Origin: Cryptomeria japonica
Taxonomy: Eukaryota; Streptophyta; Pinopsida; Cupressales; Cupressaceae
NCBI RefSeq assembly: GCF_030272615.1
Contig: NC_081410.1
Span: forward strand, 120,464,640-120,528,639
Reading direction: 5' to 3'
DNA: 64,000 bases
In this document: piece by piece, positions 45,086 through 58,000 of the stretch
How positions within the stretch are numbered: position 1 is the first letter of the stretch
Layout: each line of letters opens with the position of its first letter
Notes under the pieces: model-generated
Seen by the model: only the letters and a program-made list of their open reading frames with translations
The model's database searches: none
What the model was told of the DNA's origin: nothing
Position numbers and translations under genes: made by a program

Positions 45086-45550
45086 CATGCGACTGCGCAG
45101 TTAGATCAAGATGCCCATTCACCTTAACTCCGTAGCCCCGTCTGCACACATGGTCCCGGCTAATGTCAGTCCCTTATTAAGTTTAATAATAAGATTATGC
45201 ATGTTGGAGATCAAAGGACACATCGAAAAGGGTTGGCCTAATATATCCTCCTTGTAAGCCACAGTATTGAGTGATCACCAAACTATTGTGCAGTTGCGTA
45301 ATTAATCAAAGTTGCTTGCCAAAATTAACTTCGCAACTCCGCCTGCATGGGCCCTACCAACAGTGATGACATACACTTGAACACTAAATGAATGACATGT
45401 GGAGATCCACGTAACATGGCTAGGACGTGGGTCGAGCATGTTCATCTCGTAAGTGTGAATGTGTGGTTGTCTTCTATAAGATCAATGGACAGGATCTTCC
45501 CGTAATTGTGAAGTTAGCCAGAAGTGCTCGATGAAGCTAACTCAGTAGAG
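45086..45550 (+). repeat. Repeat cluster, inverted relative of 11.64-12.17 kb
   Basis: At least two units (about 45.09 and 45.29 kb) with GTGCAGTT or GCGCAGTT, ATCAAAGTTGC-like, TTAACT, CGCAACTCCG or CGTAGCCCCG, GCATGGGCCC or ACATGGTCCC. A weaker third lies near 45.47 kb. The reverse complement follows the same word order as the units upstream of gene A. Confidence 0.58.
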
Positions 45551-46189
45551 TCGAAGGTTTTTATAAACTATGGCAAATAATAATAATAAAATTAAAGACA
45601 GTAAACCAGTACACATGCTTGTAATTTGAATTTACCATTGTAAGGGTTTATGCTCTAGGGTTTTCTATGTGTTCTATAGTTGCATTTGTTACATTAATCA
45701 TTTCTTTCTTTGTCTATTTCAATTTCATGAGCCTATCAATCTAATTGAACATCTACAGTAATAGAGTTGCTGAGTGAATCGTTTTAAGTTTTATTTTGAA
45801 ACCCTAGCTATAACATGTATTGGTTTAACAATGTAGTAGGACAAAAGCCAATAACAAAACCAAAATTGAAACCCATCTCATACAAATACAGCTTCACCAA
45901 CTTCCAAAATGAAGCAAACTAGACATCAAAAATTTCTAGAAATCATATTATCATGAAAGAACTTGCATATGATACGTTAATAGTTGGGTAGGGCCAACAC
46001 CCATTATATTAAGATAACATTAACAATAAAGATACAATAGTATTTGTCTTATAGCCGAAAATATATTCCAATTGAATGTCTAGTAGTGACATAAAATATG
46101 GCACAAGTACCTAACAAAAAAACTTGACCTGTAACCCACAATAAAAAATTCAAAATAGAGCGAAGTAGTTGCACCATACTTCAGGACTA
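45551..46189. other. Gene-free spacer
   Basis: AT-rich. I see no coding, RNA or repeat structure. Confidence 0.4.
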
Positions 46190-47095
46190 GGAGACATTTT
46201 GAGCCCATCTTGCTGCTTCATGTTCCTCCTTCATTTTGTCTTGCTTGACTTTCTTGGCTTGTAAGATGAGTGGTCAGTCTTGTTTGTAGTTAGCATGAGC
46301 TTCGCCTGCTGCAATTTCCTCCACATTGTGTTTGTCGTCCTCACTCCATTCCTCTATTCTCCCTAGATGCAGCACCCCTACAATCTCATCCACATCCGTC
46401 TCATCATTTTTTAGCTTCATCTAGCAACCCTTCAATGGTTAGGTAGTCCCAATGCCAATTTTCCTCCCCAGGTTCCTTGAATTTGGGTGCATATAGGAGA
46501 AAATTGATACTACATAGTATATCACTCCTTCGCCCCTGCAGTAACTGGGCATCTTGTGTTTGCATAATCAAAAATTTAGAAACCTTCCCCCCCCCCCCCC
46601 CCAATGTAATATTTTTGTAGGAGGGGAATGACTAGGAGATTCTCATCCACATTGTCGATCACTGCATCAATTTCGTGCAAATATGCATGCTCGAACAACA
46701 TCTGGGTGAGTTTTTTTGCCTGCGCCTTGGAAACCCTCATATATAACACCATGTCAAGAAAAAAGGCTAGAAAGTCCGAACTAACCCAATGCCTATGATA
46801 CGCCATTAGAAAATCCAACCCCAACACTATCTTGACTACATGCATTATGCACAGGTGGTCATTCACCAAGACCCCCCCTAACCATTAATCAGTGACTTCA
46901 CCTACAAATGTTGTTTGTTGTTTCGTTGCCCTAAGCGTAATCAGCGTGTCCATCACTCCCACCTCTGTGTTTCCAACTCGAACATGTAATGTGGAAATAC
47001 AGTAATACCCCAACGCCAAATTTAAAGGCATTCAATCGGCTTCATCAATGATCATAAATGTCTCATTAAATGCACACTTACCATAAGTTGCCTTC
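46190..47095 (-). pseudogene. Retropepsin-like protein remnant
   Basis: The minus strand has VGNTEVGVMDTLITL near 46.95 kb and KIVLGLDFLMAYHRHW near 46.80 kb. This spacing recalls the D-T-G and hydrophobic-hydrophobic-G motifs of retroelement aspartic proteases, although the glycine of the active site is lost. An acidic C-terminal part (46.19-46.43 kb) is in another frame. A run of 16 C at 46587-46602 crosses the gene and probably caused a frameshift. Assignment is tentative. Confidence 0.35.
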
Positions 47096-47100
47096 AGCCG

Positions 47101-47127
47101 TATATATATATATATATATATATATAT
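47101..47127. repeat. (TA)n microsatellite
   Basis: 27 bp of uninterrupted TA, followed by a T-rich tract. Confidence 0.95.
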
Positions 47128-48253
47128 CTTCTTCTTTTTTTTTTATAATTTTTTATATAAGTTACAATTTCCATGGTGTGCTTTCTATATGGGTTATTTT
47201 CCAAAAAAATAGTGAATAGCTTCAACAGACCAGTGCTTATGTATAGGGCACAAAGTCGAATCTGAGATCAAGAATGTAAACCCAAGTAGCAGATCATTTC
47301 AAATAAGTGAACCACTCGAGCATCAATGCCTAATGTTAACACATTGACAAGGATCAAATAGTGATAAGTAAATTGCTAAGACAAAACAAAATATCCTTAA
47401 TATTATGATTCATCATTCATGTAACACCCGAAAGTACAAATGGAGACAATCTTAGCACCAATATAGTAGTCTCTTCATTAAGTACTTGAAAAAATACTAA
47501 GAGAAAGTGTACATTCTAATTTATTTCACTATGAAATCACCCTACACAAATAGACAAGACAAATCCTTGTTTCTACTCTCCCTGAAGATAAGAAAATTTT
47601 AGAATCCTTCTTTACAACCTTGGTATTCCTTTTATAATCATAAGGAATGCAACAAGCTAGCATCCATTTACAAGAATGTGTAACATGTATTGCATGTATA
47701 GGATGTCGTAAAACCACCAGGCCAATATACATGAAAGATTTGGTGCCGAGACATAGAAAGCTTCCATGAATGCCAACTACCTTATGAGCCATGCCACTAT
47801 CGCACATTTGTGGTTATTGATGTAGAGGATACCAGGATACATGATTCTCATTGCATTTTCTAGTAGAGGAGAACTTTGAGAGTTTTGATCAAGCATGGAT
47901 GCTTGACTCCAAAACTGCATCTCATGTGTCTTCACCCAGCTTTCTCTCTACATTCCACCCATTATAAGGTGGAAATTGCAGTTAGTAGAGAGATCAAAAT
48001 TATTTGCAACTGCAGCTGAAGCCTTTAGTTGCACTCGAGCATTTTAATAACCCTTTGGTTATCTTTGTAAATTTTAATAACCCTTTGGCTACAAGGTAAG
48101 TCATCAATCTGCTTTACTTCATGACATTTGCAAAACTTTCAACCATATCTCCTTATGCTAGAATTCAGTTGCACCTTCTATGCACTTCATTTTAAAACCT
48201 CTGCAAGCAAGGCAGCAACACTTCCCACAAACTTATCCTATAAATATGTATAT
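47128..48253. other. Gene-free spacer
   Basis: No supported gene. Two copies of AATTTTAATAACCCTTTGG lie close together near 48.04-48.09 kb. Confidence 0.4.
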
Positions 48254-48416
48254 CTTCTACAATCTGAAATGCAGCATGCGAATTATATAACTTCTATCTT
48301 CTACATTTTGAAATGCAGCATGTGAATTATATAACTTCTATCTTCTACATTCTGAAATGCAGCATGCGAATTATATAACTTTTATCTTCTACATTCTAAA
48401 ATGCAGCATGCGAATA
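48254..48416. repeat. 44-bp tandem repeat, about 3.7 copies
   Basis: Units start at 48254, 48298, 48342 and 48386. The unit begins CTTCTACATTCTGAAATGCA and contains GCATGC. Copies differ at one to three positions. Confidence 0.9.
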
Positions 48417-48819
48417 ATGACCCTATTTCTCGATTTGCGAAATGGTGGCAACCAACAATCAAGTCTATACTTTGGATTATTTCACATATTGTATTAATCT
48501 ATGTGAGATGTACTTTTTTGTCATTCCATAAGAAAGCTTTCATTTCAATAGTCCTGACACCTGTACATGACTCACGGACCTCAACATAGATTAATAATAC
48601 TAGCTTCTCATTGAATATTAAATTTGTGCTATCCTCTATACCTTTCTTCCTCTAACATGTGCAGTGTTTTCTATGCAAAAGGATAGCAGGGAATCCTCGA
48701 CCAAGATTTCATATGTGCCAAAAAGCAGCTTTCTAAAATATTTCATCAGATATGCAAGACACTTACAGCTAAGACGTGATGTGTTTTCTATATTAGTTTT
48801 TTTCTCCAATTAGTAATGG

Positions 48820-49215
48820 AAGATTCGCCTTAATTATTCTACAATTTTTATGTGATTGAAAAACATTCGCCAATGTAATTATTATTTTCCCCAAAAAATA
48901 ATGAATGATTTGCCTTAATTTTTCTACATTTTTCATGCAATATGAAAAAAAATCACCAATGTAATTATTATTTTCCCAAAAAAATATTAAAATATTCGCC
49001 TTAATTTTTCAAAAAAACATGCAATAGAAAAAATTTCACCAATAAAATTAATTTTTTTCCCAAAAAGAATGAAAATTTCGCCTTAATTTTTGTACAATTC
49101 TTACGCAACTGAGAAACATTTGACAACAAAATTTAATATTTTTTCCCTTTTAAAAAAAATCGCCAAAAAAATAATATTTTTCCCCAAATTAATGAAAGAT
49201 TCGCCAAGATTTTGT
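48820..49215. repeat. ~85-bp degenerate tandem repeat, 4-5 copies
   Basis: ATTCGCCTTAATT recurs at about 48823, 48908, 48993 and 49075. Each is followed by CATGCAAT-like, then CATTCGCCAAT and ATTATTTTCCC. The fifth copy is partial. Very AT-rich. Confidence 0.75.
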
Positions 49216-49563
49216 ACTTTTACCTAGGGGTGGTTGTTAAAGTTATCCCTGTCAGTTACAATATTATAATTACAACATGCCAACCAATAGAAATGCCCCT
49301 AGACCTCGCAAGGGGTGCTGCCCCTTGACCCCATCTTGGGGGCATTGCCCCCAAACCCCTGTCAAAAAATATGGGGGGAAATCATGCCGATAGAAGGGAG
49401 AATTTAACCTCCGAGTCTGATTAGGCTCCATTTAACAATAACTCCTAAGACACCTTTTAGTGGCATAGAATGTAGAAATAAACATTGAATAATTTACACC
49501 AAGTTTTGAAACAATACTTAAGATAAACTACTTATCATCTTTCTCAATTCTATAGTGTTTCAA
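49216..49563. other. Spacer with GC-rich patch
   Basis: 49.30-49.37 kb reads GGGGTGCTGCCCCTTGACCCC and GGGGGCATTGCCCCCAAACC, self-complementary GC-rich words that look like a piece of an old mobile element. No frame. Confidence 0.3.
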
Positions 49564-50939
49564 CTACAAGCTTATGGCCTTAAGTTTGGTGAAGAAGTCA
49601 TGTATAGTATCAAATATTGAAGGACTCAAACCTAATATCTGATTCTCCAATTGATGACCTCTCAATTTATCTTGCTTACTAAATATTTTTTCTAATTTTG
49701 TCCAAAACTCATTTGGTTTAGATGAAAATTCAACATGAAAGAGAAAATTAGAAGATATAGACATACATAAGGTTCTAAAATCTTCATCACACTTATTAAA
49801 ACATTTTGACTTTTTTGCACCATCTGTTAGCTCAATTTCTAGCACATCGTTACCCTATGTAATCTTAACTTTTTCAAGTAGATTGTCATTTAAGTTTTCC
49901 AATAAAAATAGTTGCAGGTCATTAGCATTAGAACCATTTGTTGATCCATTTTAATTAGAAAAGAAGATTATTTGTGAGTGCATGAAGAGAGAAAGTAAAA
50001 GTGAAAAGAGAGACACCAAGAGACACACCCCTTCCCACTACTCTTAAAATTTACCCCCAAGATATTAAAATGTTGGCACTTTAAGATTAGTGTGTTTATA
50101 AGGTTTGTACCACATTACAAAGTTAAATATGCTCATAATGGAAAAAATTACATCTTTCAATGTAAAATAAATCTGAGATAAAATCTAGGAAAAATGATCT
50201 TAGAGTTGTATGTGCTCTTTAATACCTTTCAACACCTATTTGTTTTGAAAAAATGGAGCTCTAAGGAAAAAGTTATGGCACATTGAAGAAAAAAACATCA
50301 ATTAACTTCAACCTACAATATCTAGAAAAAAATGGAAAATTTATGATGAAAATCAACTTAGATGGAAAATGCTCATCTCTAGCTTTATAAAAATGTCTCA
50401 TTTGCAAAAATTCAATTTCTGGATTAAAATTAATTAAATTTTGAAAAAAAGTTGAATTTAGTGTATAGTGACGACCCCCTTAGTAGAATAATTTGCCAAA
50501 AAATTGAATTTGTCCAAAATGGACATATTTAATATGAAGATAGGGGTTTTCGACTTTCTAATACAATGGAAGCATTCACTTGGACTAAAAATGCTCCAAT
50601 AAAAAGTTGTTCACTAGATTTGAGCTTCGAACCCCATTTGCTACTATGTCATATGGTGGCCAAATTGAGTAAAATAAAAGCCATACTTGACTTTCTTGCA
50701 CCTCCCAAATGTAATGACATAGCTAAAAATACTCCTATAATAGCCAAAATATCTACAATCACCAAATCTAACAAAAAACACATACAAAAATAAGATTAAA
50801 AAATCTTGCAAATCCTTTTTTGATTCTCAAGTTCACGTAGAAACACAAGAGAAGAGCATGCAAGAATTTAGAATATCATGCAAAAACTCCAATCTCTTAA
50901 TTAGGAATTGAAGTACTCAAAACTAAAACTCCAATACCA
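49564..50939 (-). pseudogene. Truncated copia 5' region: gag remnant, leader and PBS
   Basis: The minus-strand frame 49564-49845 contains FWTKLEKIFSKQDKLRGHQL and a following L-x-P-S-x-F-D-T-x-x-x-F block, as in copia UBN2 Gag. About 1 kb of leader separates it from TGGTATTGGAG at 50929-50939, a decayed initiator-Met PBS abutting a sequence ending TCTAACA, the LTR edge. Nothing downstream of gag is visible to the left, so the element is truncated. Confidence 0.55.
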
Positions 50940-51480
50940 TGTTAGAAATCTCAAACATATGCATAACCAAAATCTTTCTATGAGAGAGATAAGCTATAAA
51001 GCTATAAATGCAAAAAAACAATTATAGATCCGTGATTCTAAGAGATGTGCAAATGCAAAGATGATAGTATTGCAACAGAAGCTCAAAAAAATGTTGCAGA
51101 AGAATGACTACATGAACCAACACACTTGAATGCCAGCATATACAAGACTATCACAATGTATGCAAAACAATGTAAATACAAGCTAGGTAGTGAGGTTATA
51201 TAGAACTAAGGATAAGATGGAGGTGACAAATCTAACCAATAGCGTGTGACCACCAAGTAGTTTAAAAATAGAAAAATCTCCCCCCTTTAAGGAGTGTTTC
51301 ACCCATTAACAAAGGGGACATCACCTTTTATGGAAGGGGACACCTCAACATCATATCCTAGTCAAACTCACTTTATGAACCTAAGAAATCTTAATAAAAG
51401 TGTAGGAAAAACCTGGGACTAAGGGGAAAAAACAACCCACTAGAAAAATAAAAACCTATAGTAATAGTCGTACACATAGA
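50940..51480 (-). repeat. Probable LTR of the truncated copia element
   Basis: On the plus strand it starts TGTTAGAAATC directly beside the PBS. The outer end is not defined, because no second LTR copy is in the window; the end given is a guess. Confidence 0.4.
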
Positions 51481-52754
51481 TAACCTTTTATCTACATTGT
51501 TCTTTAGTATTCAAGATTTAACAATATTTAAAATATCTAGAAAGGGCAATCATTGTCTCACAATGAGACATGTTCTCCTAGGCCAATTGAATGTTACAAA
51601 TATTTGAAGAGATTAGACAAAGGGTTTAGAATGATGTGCAAAATTGTTACTACTCTTAGTGCATAAAAATTAAAATGTGTTGCAATAGGTTGTGTAAGAT
51701 TCAATACAATCCACTCAATGAGCACAAATCCAATGGTTTAGGTGAAAGAATGTTTATATGCAACATAGCACATATTTACACTAGAGAGGCAAATTTATAG
51801 TCAAATGAACAAACCCACACCTAAAGAGACACTTACCTACTTGTTGGGACAGTTCCATCTTAGTGAGTGGCATTTCTAAACCTGACACAAAAACAAAAAT
51901 TTCTTGTAATTGAAATTTATCATCTTTTTTACCTTCTACACTTTTTATATCTCCTATAATTGTCAAAAGCCAAACAAACTTTCTCTAATCCTCTTTAGCC
52001 CCACTAGTAATTCATCCTTAACTTTTATAATTTTCACTTAATTATCTCTATACAAACTACACCAACCACAAAAAGTAGAGTACAATGATATGAATATGTT
52101 GACAAAAACTATAAAGAACCAACGTAATTTTAAAAAATAAAACAATAAGATAAGTTTTTAGTAATAATTATAAATTATAATAAAATAAATCTTAACTAAA
52201 TACAATTGCTATAAAATAATTCTTATAGTAAAAATAGCTCTTCAAATAGAACAACAAAATAATTCTTAATATACCCAACTTTTCAAATAAACTAGCATAT
52301 ATATCTTATAAACAAGTGCCACGTAGAGTCGAGTACTTGCCGTCAGAGTATTATAATAAAAATATTTGTTCTAACTTTTAATTATCATAATTTTGAATTG
52401 TAATAAAAATATTTGTTTTGATTTTTAATCATTATATTTTTTAATCATTGTTATTTTAAAATTATATTAGAATAATTATATCTATGTAATATTAACTACA
52501 ACTCTTATTTTAATAAAATAATATAAATTAGCAATTGCACTTCGGTGTGTAATGGGTATGCTAAAGAGGTGTGGAAGGTCAATTTGTGGTCATTATGTTG
52601 TTTATGCAACAAAGGAATTAATTGAGAGGTGATAGCTTAAAATCAACTATGCATCTATTTACAAGGAATCAATCATAACTAAAATGAAACCTTTGAATTG
52701 AGAAGATAATCAAATTTTATTAGCATTAGGCTCATGTTATGTTTGCAATGGGTG
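51481..52754. other. AT-rich spacer
   Basis: No convincing gene or repeat. Short open frames have no protein character. Confidence 0.4.
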
Positions 52755-53895
52755 AGCATGAGAGAGAGGCTGATATTGGGCTAGAAAGAGGTATATATAG
52801 AGTGGTAAGAGTGAGAGAGAGATGGGTAAATAGATAGATATAGAGATAGAGAAGAAGATGAATATATTGATGGAGTCGAAGATAGAGATGGAGAATGGGG
52901 AGAGGAAAATGAAGAGAAGGATAGAGATATGAGAGAGACAGAGAGAGGGGAGCGGAATATATATATATATATGGAAGAGAAAAATAAATAGTTGGAGAGA
53001 GATGAATCTATAGAAAGATAAAGATAGAGATAGAGGGAGATATATAGTGTTAGAGAGAGATAGAGATAGAGATAGAGATAGATTGATAGATGAAAGAAGT
53101 TATTGGGAGAGATAGATATAGAGAGGAAAATAGATATGGATATGGAGGTCCAAAAAGAGGGATAATGAGAGAGAGAGATGGATGGAAAGGAGGAGGCATT
53201 TCTAGAGATTAGGGGTAGAGATGAAGATAGATAAAAAGAGGAGGGAAAAAAGATGGAGCAAGGGAGAGGGGGAAATAAACATAGAAAAAGAGGAGATAGA
53301 GAGGGAGAGAGAAAGAGGAAGAGATAGAGATATATATAAAGGAAGAGGGAGAGATGAGAGATATATATAGATGGTGAGATAGATCTAGAGAGAGGAAGAG
53401 GAAGACAGATAAATAAATGGACAAGTAAAGATGGAGAGAGGGTGAGAGAAATAGGAGAGATAGATATATATTGGAAGATAAAGAGAGAGATATAGAGATA
53501 TACACGAAGAAAAAGGGAGAGAGAGATAGAGATACAAAGATAGATAGGGGGATATGGAGGGAATGGGGGAGGGATATATGGGGAGAAATAGAGAGGAGGG
53601 TAAGATAAAGAGAGGGATGACCTAGAGAGAGAGTGGGGGGTATTGATATAGATAGAGAAAAATATAGATAGATAGAGAGGGACAAGGAGATAGATAGATA
53701 TATATGTATAGAAAGAGATAGATAGAATAGCTAGAGAGAGATGGAGAGATATAAAAAAATTAATATATTGTGCAAGAGATATGGAGTGAATGAGAGAGAG
53801 GAGGAGGCAAGAGAGAGAGAAAGGAGCTAAAAATGATAAGTAATAGAGAGAAAGGTTTAGACTCTAGAGAGAGGGAGAGAGATAAATATGGGGAA

Positions 53896-53948
<53 letters not shown>

Positions 53949-54655
53949 AACATGGAGTGTGTGTGTATACATAAGAGAGTAGAAGTAGAGAGTTATAAAA
54001 AGAGGGAGTGATGGGGAGATAGGGAGAGATAAGATAGAAAGAGGGAGATAAGGGATATAAAGAGATAAATATAGGGATATAAAGGATCTAGAGAGTAAAT
54101 ATAAATTATGAAATATAAAGGGGGTGAGAAAGCGAGAGAGATGGAAGGAGAGAAAAAGGAGAGGGATAAATAGATATAGAAAGAGGGTGAGAATTAGAGG
54201 GGGGGAGATAGATAGATAGAAAGATAAAGATATAAGAAGTGGCTTATGGAGAGGTAGAGAGGGATATAGAGAGAGTGAGAGAGATGAAAGAAGAGGAGTG
54301 TATAAGATCTAGAGATGGTGAGATAGAATAGAGATAGGGAGGGAGAAATAGGTCAGAGTGTGTGTTTGTATGAGTGAGAGAGATATAGATATAGAGATGA
54401 GGGAGAAAGAGAGAATGTGTATGTGAGTAAAAAAGATATACAAATAGATAGAGAGGGGGGTGAGGGAGGGAGATGATATAGAAATAGAGAGATATAAAAA
54501 GAGGGAACAAGAGGGAGAGATAGAGAAGGAGAGATAGATAGAGAGATAGAGAGATAGAGAGATAGAGAGAGTGAGAAGGGTAGAAGGGGAAAAGAGAGAG
54601 TTATGGGGAGAGGTAAGGAGATATAGATAAGGGAGAGAGATGGAGATGGATATAA
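52755..54655 (+). repeat. Purine-rich GATA/GA repeat block
   Basis: About 1.9 kb of almost pure purine plus T on the plus strand (GAGAGATAGAGATAGAG-like), with (TA)n and (GA)n runs near 53.9 kb. Within it are specific words such as GGAGTCGAAGATAGAGATGG and ATAAATAGTTGGAGAGAG. These recur in reverse complement at 63.26-63.41 kb, so part of it is a dispersed repeat and not only slippage. Long minus-strand open frames here encode only S/L/I/Y strings and are not genes. Confidence 0.9.
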
Positions 54656-55007
54656 TAATCAAATGACATTCTAACATCAACATAACTCCCCAAGGACATA
54701 TGTTATCCTTAAATTATTGGCATGAAATGAGTAATTAGAAATTAGTTGTTCTTTCTTTCTCTCTTGCTCTAAACATTTAATTTAGGTGTTAAGTTGAAAT
54801 TTATTTTATTATATAAATTGGAATAAAATTCAAATATAATTATTCTATAATGATGAATTTTTAATAAGACAAAAAGTATAAATTCTAATATATTTTTTGA
54901 ATCAAGGGGTAAAAACTTCATTAATTCTCTAACAATAACATTACAAATACAATCCAGAGCCCCAGGCTCCAAAAGCAAAGCTCAACATTACCCAGCCTCA
55001 TAACTAT

Positions 55008-58000
55008 TCATCTCCTCCACCAAGATCCTCTCAAACTCCTAGCAAAAGTCGGGAGAAAGGTTCCCCACCCCTCCACCTTCCAATTACCATCCTTCTCAAA
55101 GGCCCACTTAGCCAGACAGTCAGCGGCCTTATTCCACTCACGTGGAATGTGGAAAAACGTCACAAGTTTCATCATTGAACTAGTCTGCAATATTTGTTGA
55201 ACAACCAAAGCAAGCTGCTAGTTCACACCAATCACCTTCTTGACAATTAGCATATTGACAATAATCTAGGAATCTGATTCACAGATAACCTTATGCCACC
55301 CCAGGGCAAAAGCCCATTCAAGGGCGTGAAGAATAGAAAGACCCTCCATAAAATTATTAGCATTTTTCCCTTGATAAATAGAAAAGAAGAACATAACCTT
55401 ACCAGTCCAATCTCTTCCTACTCCACCAATCCCTGCAGGACCAGGAATAATTTGCGATGAACCATCAGTTTTGATCTTCAAAATATCTGCAGGAGGAGGC
55501 ATACATTTACCCTCCCTTTGAACCTTCTTCTTCTCCCTTCTACCTCTTCTAACACACGCAAAAGATGGAGACAAACTCTTAAGGCCCAATCTTTCCACAA
55601 TATCAGAATCCTCTCTATTCAAAGGAAACATCACCTCACACTTTTCTTCCACTATCTCTTGAATCATGCCCATAATTATGTGCCAAACTTGGGAGACAAC
55701 AAGGCTTTCTCCCCAAAAAATTCTTCTATTTCTCTCTAGCCAAATTTGCCACAAAATGAAAGTAGGTCCAATACTCCACACAATCTGAAGGAAAGGAACC
55801 AAGGTAGGAGGCTTAACCAATCTGCTCCAAAGTCCACCAAGGATGAGACATAGACACAAGGATGTTTCCATACACTCCACCACGAATGCCAAAGCTCGGA
55901 AGAGAGAGGGCACCTGAAAAACAAATGTGAAGATTCCTCCTCACCAGTACCACATAGAACACACTTAGAAGGACCTTGGAAACCATGCTTATGAATATTG
56001 TATTAGGTTAAACATCTATTCAAGGAAAGCGTCCACATAAAGCAATTGCAATTAGGCCAAGAAAACTTATTCCAGACATATGTCCACCATTGAACCTCAT
56101 CCCCAATCAATCATTGAGATAGAATTTTTTGGTACCCACTAGCAACCGTAAAAGTGCCCTTGGGATTTGGGAGCCAAGCCAGATTATCCTTCTCCTTGAT
56201 GGAGTTATAATTCCTACTAGTTAAAATACCATACAACTCATCGCGTTCCTCCTGCAAACCAACCGCAGACCAGTCTTTGGGATCCTTCCACTTTGCCATC
56301 TCCAACCGCCCATCTTGATAATAAGACTTGAAATCACTAACTCTAGACCAACCTGCCTCCTGGAAATGTCGACATAAATTTGTCAAAATAGGGGTACTAT
56401 GAGATAATGGGAGGAAAGCCATCCCAAGAATCAAACCAAAAAAGAGCCTCCTCCCCCTTTTTGCAAATCTAGAATAGGCCTTCCTTAACTAGAGAAGCTC
56501 CCTTCTTAAACATATTCCATATCATGGACCCCTTCCCAGTCATAGGGTATCTAGGGAACCCTTGGAAGATACTTATGTGCAAGAATCCTCGCCCAGAAAT
56601 GGTCTTGTTCCACACACCATCTCCAGTATGGCTTTGCAGCCAATGCCTATCCAGATAGAGTAGCTTGTCTTAAACCCAATCCCCCCAGTTGCTTCAGACT
56701 ACACACTATTTCCCATTTAACAAGGCTCCACTTTGAGCCCAAAAAATTACCAACCCACAGGAATTGCCTTGCCAAAGCATCCAAATCCTTAACAAATCTT
56801 GCAGGAGCCACCTGGATCAAACATATATAAGTGGGGAGAGCCTGAACCATCGACTTGAGTAACTGAATCTGCCCAGAAAAAGACAACCACCTGTGAGTCC
56901 ATAGATTCACCTTCTGGTGAAACTTATCGATGATGTACTACCAAGAGTCCTGAAGGAGATTCCCCACAAAGATGGGAATACCCAGGTATTTCATGGGAAG
57001 TGAACCAATTTGGAACCTCAGAATATGTGCAATCCTTAACTGAATAGAGCTAGGTGTGTTGAAAAAGAAGATGGAAGATTTATCCTCATTAACTCACCAG
57101 ATGTTGCAAGATAGATATCCAAAACCTTGCGCAGATTCGTATCTTCTCTCATCTTAGCCAATCCCATCAGAACAGTGTTGTCCACAAACTAGAGATGCAA
57201 CTGCGAAGCAACACCATCTCCATCCATGGATAATAACTCTCTCCATGCTCTTCATCATCAATCTTCCTAGTCCTTCAGCAAACAAAATGAAGAGGTAAGG
57301 GGAAAGGGGGTCCCCCTACCTCAGACCCCTAGAGGGACTAAAGAGCTCAGTGGGCTCACCATTAATCAAAATAGAGAAAGAGGTTGAAGTCACACAACTC
57401 ATAACCCAAAGGATCCACTCCTCATCAAAACCAAACGCTCCAAGAACTTTCTTGATAAAGGACCATCGCATTCTATCATAAGCCTTTCCCATATCAAGCT
57501 TAATAAACATGGCTTTTTCCTTGGAAGTTGCCATAGAATGAATAGTTTCTCTAGAAATGACCACCCCATTAAGAATTTATCAACCCTCCACAAAACCACT
57601 CTACTCTTCTAAAATTAGATACTTCAACAATTTTTTCAACCTCTCAGCTATCATCTTAGAGATGATTTCGTAAATGATGTTGCACAGAGAAATAGGACGA
57701 AACTGACTTAACCGATCAACACCTTCGTACTTGGGAATAAGCACAAGGAAAGTGGAGTTCAAAGCACGAAGCATCTATTTATTCCGCTAGGACTCCCAAA
57801 CCACCTCCATTAGGTCCATCTTGATTATATCCCAGAATTCCTAGGAAAACTCAATGGGGAATCCATTAGGGCCTGAGGCTTTCTCTTTCTTCATTTGAAA
57901 AACAACTCTCTCCAATTCCTCTAGAGAGACAGGACCCATAAGATGCTCATTCATCTCCCTAGTAACCAAAGAAGATATGAAAGAGAGGATCTGGGCATCC

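Noticed and set aside
53209-54683. Long open frames of S/L/I/Y residues on the minus strand (also at 63123-63608, plus)
   Set aside because: They are translations of GA/GATA low-complexity DNA; the absence of stops follows from base composition.
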